Below are positions 61,552 to 63,631 of a stretch of 63,631 bases of DNA, piece by piece; the stretch's first letter is position 1, and every line of letters begins with the position of its first letter. The position numbers and the translations under genes were made by a program. This stretch comes from Gracilibacteraceae bacterium. Its GTDB lineage: Bacteria; Bacillota; Desulfitobacteriia; Desulfitobacteriales; Syntrophobotulaceae. The stretch covers positions 1 through 63,631 of the forward strand of contig JAISWK010000192.1 of NCBI GenBank assembly GCA_031270805.1, written 5' to 3'. The notes beneath the pieces are model-generated. The model ran no database searches, had not been told where the DNA came from, and saw only the letters and a list, made by a program, of their open reading frames with translations.

Positions 61552-62876
61552 GCTCCGGCCTCAAGCTCGGCGCCATATAAATCATACTCGTCGCTGCTGT
61601 CGATCCGGACGGCGACCATATCGCCGCCCCGGCGCCGCCCGCGGACGCGTACATAGACCTGGCCGTCCGTCTCCGGCGCGTCGCCGGCGGAACGGCCCTG
61701 CCAGCAGTCGTAGTTCATTTTTTCCTCCAACAATACCGGCATTACCGTCCCCACCCGTTCCGCCTGTTTGGCGGCGGCGATCTCCGCCTGACATTCCATC
61801 AGCCGATCCCGCCTTTCTTCTCTGAGGGCCGGAGGAACCTGATCCGCGCGGGCGGCGGCCGGAGTGCCTTCTTCCTCCGAATAGGCAAAAACCCCCAGGC
61901 GGTCGAAGCGCATAGCCCGGACAAAATCAAGCAGAGAGCGGAAATCCTCCTCCGTCTCGCCGGGGAAGCCGGTGATAAAAGTGGTGCGGAGGACGATATC
62001 GGGGATGGCGGTCCGCAGGCGGGCGATCAGGGCGGCGGCCTCCCCGGCCGTCCCGCGCCGGCCCATAGCGCTCAAAACGCGGTCGCTGGCATGTTGGAGC
62101 GGCAAATCCATATAATGGCAGACAGCCGTTTCTTCGCCCATGACCGTGATCAGTTCATCCGTCACGAGTTCCGGATAACAGTAAAGCAAGCGGAGCCAAG
62201 CTGCCCCGCTCCGGGCCAGCCTCCGCAGGAGTTCCGGCAGTTTTAAGCCGCCGTACAAATCCAGGCCGTACCGCGTCGTGTCCTGGGCGACGAGAATGAT
62301 TTCCCGCGCACCGCTCTCGGCCAGCTCCGCCGCTTCCGCCGCCAGGGCCGGCAGGGGGCGGCTGCGGTAGGGGCCTTTGATGGCGGGAATGGCGCAATAA
62401 GTGCAGCGATTGTCGCAGCCCTCCGCTATTTTCAGGTAAGCGGTGTACGAACGCAGCCGGCGGCGCGGCGGGGCGGCGGCAGCGAGAAAACGCCGCCCGG
62501 CCGGCCTGGTCATTCGTCCGGGCGCGGCGGCCGTAGCCTTGATCCTGTCCGCGATGCGGGGAATATCGTCGTCGCCGACGACGCCATCCAGTTCCGGCAC
62601 GGCGGCGGCGAGTTCGGCGCCGTAACGCTGGGCGAGACAGCCCGCCGCGAGTACTTTCACGGCCGGGTTTGTTTTCTTGCGCTCCAGCATTTGAAAAATG
62701 GCGTCGATGGATTCTTCCTTGGCGGCGGTAATAAAACCGCAGGTGTTGACGACAATTACGTCGGCCTCGGTCGGGTCGGCGGTGAGCGTGTAGCGGTCAG
62801 CCAGGCAGCCGGCCAGCGTTTCCCCGTCTACCTGGTTTTTCGGGCAGCCCAAGTGGACGATAGCCAGTTTTTCCAT
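61548..62876 (-). CDS. rimO: Ribosomal protein S12 methylthiotransferase
   Basis: 442 residues from ATG 62876. It adds a methylthio group to Asp of ribosomal protein S12. N-terminal domain AIVHLGCPKNQVDGETLAG with the three cluster Cys, the radical-SAM CxxxCxxC in EGCDNRCTYCAIPAIKG, ITGFPGETEEDF and a C-terminal TRAM domain (VYVRVRGRRRGGDMVAV). The LGCPKNQVD string distinguishes RimO from MiaB. It shares one base with the upstream small gene (TAATG). Confidence 0.95.
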   Translation of the reverse strand: MEKLAIVHLGCPKNQVDGETLAGCLADRYTLTADPTEADVIVVNTCGFITAAKEESIDAIFQMLERKKTNPAVKVLAAGCLAQRYGAELAAAVPELDGVVGDDDIPRIADRIKATAAAPGRMTRPAGRRFLAAAAPPRRRLRSYTAYLKIAEGCDNRCTYCAIPAIKGPYRSRPLPALAAEAAELAESGAREIILVAQDTTRYGLDLYGGLKLPELLRRLARSGAAWLRLLYCYPELVTDELITVMGEETAVCHYMDLPLQHASDRVLSAMGRRGTAGEAAALIARLRTAIPDIVLRTTFITGFPGETEEDFRSLLDFVRAMRFDRLGVFAYSEEEGTPAAARADQVPPALREERRDRLMECQAEIAAAKQAERVGTVMPVLLEEKMNYDCWQGRSAGDAPETDGQVYVRVRGRRRGGDMVAVRIDSSDEYDLYGAELEAGA

Positions 62877-63172
62877 TAAGACGGTTTTTTGGCTTCCAAT
62901 GCGGTGATTTCGTCTTCGCTGAGCGCGATCAGTTTGCACAGGCTTATGGCCTGCTCGTCGCCCAGTTCTTCCCCGGACTTGAATCGGCGCCAATAGTGTT
63001 CGGCCAGTTCTTCCTTGATTTCAGCGATCTTTTTCCGCTGCCCGCTGATTTGCGAGTTGAGCTTGGCGGTTTCCGCCAGATCGCCCGCCTTCTCGGTCGC
63101 GGATTTGGCCAGGTCGCCCGCTTTTTCCCCCGCCGTTTTGGCGATTTCGCCTAATTTGTCCATGAACGCCAT
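62876..63172 (-). CDS. Small helical protein, unknown function
   Basis: 98 residues. The N-terminal MAFMDKLGEIAKTAGEKAGD, then DLAKSATEKAGDLAETAK, is an amphipathic LEA-like repeat; a coiled coil follows (ISGQRKKIAEIKEELAEHYW). This layout is seen in small Bacillota proteins that usually also carry a zinc ribbon, which is missing here. It is coupled to rimO by TAATG and is the first gene of the rimO-pgsA run. No function can be given. Confidence 0.82.
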   Translation of the reverse strand: MAFMDKLGEIAKTAGEKAGDLAKSATEKAGDLAETAKLNSQISGQRKKIAEIKEELAEHYWRRFKSGEELGDEQAISLCKLIALSEDEITALEAKKPS

Positions 63173-63205
63173 GTTTTTCCCCTCCTGATAACTTATTTGC
63201 TTATG

Positions 63206-63234
63206 ATTATACTACCATTCCGCCCGCTTGTAAA
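63206..63234 (-). promoter_or_regulatory. Promoter of the small helical protein-rimO-pgsA operon
   Basis: On the minus strand: TTTACA (63234-63229), 17 bp, TATAAT (63211-63206). It is followed by CAGGAGGGG and the ATG at 63172. Confidence 0.85.
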
Positions 63235-63246
63235 TTAGGACGTCAA

Positions 63247-63402
63247 TTATTACGTCCAATAAAATGGTTCGGGCAAAACGCAGTGCCAGGGGTATTTGCG
63301 CTTCGCCGTCGCCGAACACCGGGTGGGATTCGGGCGTACCGGGGAATGCAGGGTCGCGCAGAGGCTACACCGGCGGAGAAAAAAGGCGACGACGCAAACA
63401 CC
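63247..63402. other. Intergenic region without recognised gene
   Basis: Nothing coding is recognisable from 63247 to the window end; the open frame on the minus strand is low-complexity Pro/Ser-rich and overlaps repeat copies. This part holds only a short direct repeat-like run (CGGGTGGGATTCGGGCGTACC) without clear symmetry. Confidence 0.5.
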
Positions 63403-63443
63403 GTAGGGGACGATGGCGATCGTCCCGGCGACGCGGATTGCGG
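63403..63443. repeat. Repeat family B, partial copy
   Basis: GTAGGGGACGATGGCGATCG and following bases: the same unit as the right end of 26485-26588 (reverse-complemented), with hairpin stem GACGAT/ATCGTC. It is followed by CGACGCGGATTGCGG, which matches the inner part of that element (CGACGCGGATTATGG reverse-complemented). The inner hairpin is deleted. Confidence 0.82.
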
Positions 63444-63466
63444 AGGGGAGAATGCAGGCGCAAGCG

Positions 63467-63506
63467 CCCCCTTCTCAGAAGGGGGTGGCGGCGAAGCCGC
63501 CGGGGG
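63467..63506. repeat. Palindromic repeat family A, divergent copy 3
   Basis: CCCCCTTCT-C-AGAAGGGGG (63467-63485), TG-like link, then GGCGGC-GAA-GCCGCC (63487-63501) and GGGG. It is the same two-hairpin plan as copies 1 and 2 read in reverse, with changed but still paired stem bases. Confidence 0.75.
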
Positions 63507-63525
63507 TTGTATTGCGGTGCGTGGA

Positions 63526-63580
63526 CCCTGCGACTGCGGGACACTTTGCCCTTGCGTAGACAAGTGTCCCTTGCGCAGGG
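63526..63580. repeat. Nested inverted repeat
   Basis: Outer arms CCCTGCG (63526-63532) and CGCAGGG (63574-63580), inner arms GGGACACTT (63538-63546) and AAGTGTCCC (63562-63570) with a 15-base loop. This makes a long interrupted hairpin. No T-run follows. It is a third palindromic element in this 330-bp stretch. Confidence 0.8.
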
Positions 63581-63631
63581 TGACAGTAAAAATTGTCATT
63601 CGGAGACTTACCCCCTTGTGTCATTCTGCGC

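Noticed and set aside
63243-63599. 118-codon frame on the minus strand at the window end
   Set aside because: It runs through three palindromic repeats and encodes Pro/Ser-rich sequence with no family.

Overview
The window reads as chromosomal DNA of a GC-rich (roughly 60%) anaerobic member of the Bacillota. Three things support this. The order holB-ricT-yabA-rsmI, followed by abrB, metG and tatD, is characteristic of that phylum. Most intergenic promoters I can read are sigma-A type with a 17-bp spacer. The metabolism is fermentative: citrate lyase, indolepyruvate:ferredoxin oxidoreductase, and an ECF transporter with FAD:protein FMN transferase. A TolC-like secreted coiled-coil protein and a GT9-like glycosyltransferase hint at a diderm lineage such as Negativicutes, but this is not proven from the window. 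I recognised no rRNA, tRNA, CRISPR array, prophage or transposase.

Layout. 0-0.6 kb: heptamer repeat arrays and a palindromic repeat. 0.6-3.7 kb: LuxR-type regulator, histidine kinase and single-domain response regulator. 3.7-6.8 kb: zinc/manganese-type ABC uptake operon ending in its Fur-family repressor, with a sigma-A promoter and a Fur-like box in front. 6.8-9.7 kb: MscS channel, a PAS-fold protein with a tandem-Rid protein, and a convergent AXE1-type esterase. 9.7-13.8 kb (minus): low-complexity membrane-anchored protein, hom, thrB and a lipoprotein, leading towards the esterase. 14-17.3 kb (minus): DUF1538 membrane protein, double PII-like protein, isochorismatase-family hydrolase and acetyltransferase. 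17.4-21.8 kb: EcfA1-EcfA2-EcfT, a Gx-type integral membrane component, and a lipoprotein fusing NusG domain II to ApbE. 21.9-26.4 kb: MazG-like, pcrA, ligA. 26.6-28.8 kb (minus): pyridoxine kinase and tyrS. 28.9-32.1 kb: TolC-like, galU, HD-GYP. 32.2-41 kb: EF-G-like GTPase, aminotransferase, and the holB to tatD housekeeping block. 41-44.2 kb (minus): citDEF and a gamma-carbonic-anhydrase-like protein. 44.4-45.7 kb: glycosyltransferase-like protein. 45.6-49.6 kb (minus): paaK-iorA-iorB and an antitoxin-like protein. 49.8-56 kb: glgP-hemL, then mraY-murD. 56-56.6 kb: repeat island with a four-helix-bundle (S23-type) gene. 56.6-63.2 kb (minus): a small coiled-coil protein, rimO, pgsA, polyprenyl glycosylphosphotransferase, AEC transporter, ffh, rpsP, khpA. 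The last 0.4 kb is repeat-rich.

How the genes work together. The metal operon looks self-regulated by its last gene. The ECF/Gx/NusG-II-ApbE operon forms a plausible extracytosolic flavinylation module: the transporter would move flavin or a related cofactor, and the surface lipoprotein would attach FMN to partner proteins. The paaK-iorAB operon oxidises arylpyruvates to aryl-acyl-CoA with reduced ferredoxin. citDEF encodes a citrate lyase whose CitE is short and lacks expected catalytic residues.

The most unusual material is of three kinds: (1) the ECF/Gx/NusG-II-ApbE module and the DUF1538/double-PII pair; (2) several families of dispersed palindromic repeats with covarying stems, including a repeat island that coincides with a double break in normally conserved gene order; and (3) the degenerate CitE behind a promoter covered by a long palindrome. 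All calls come from reading the sequence; no database search was possible.
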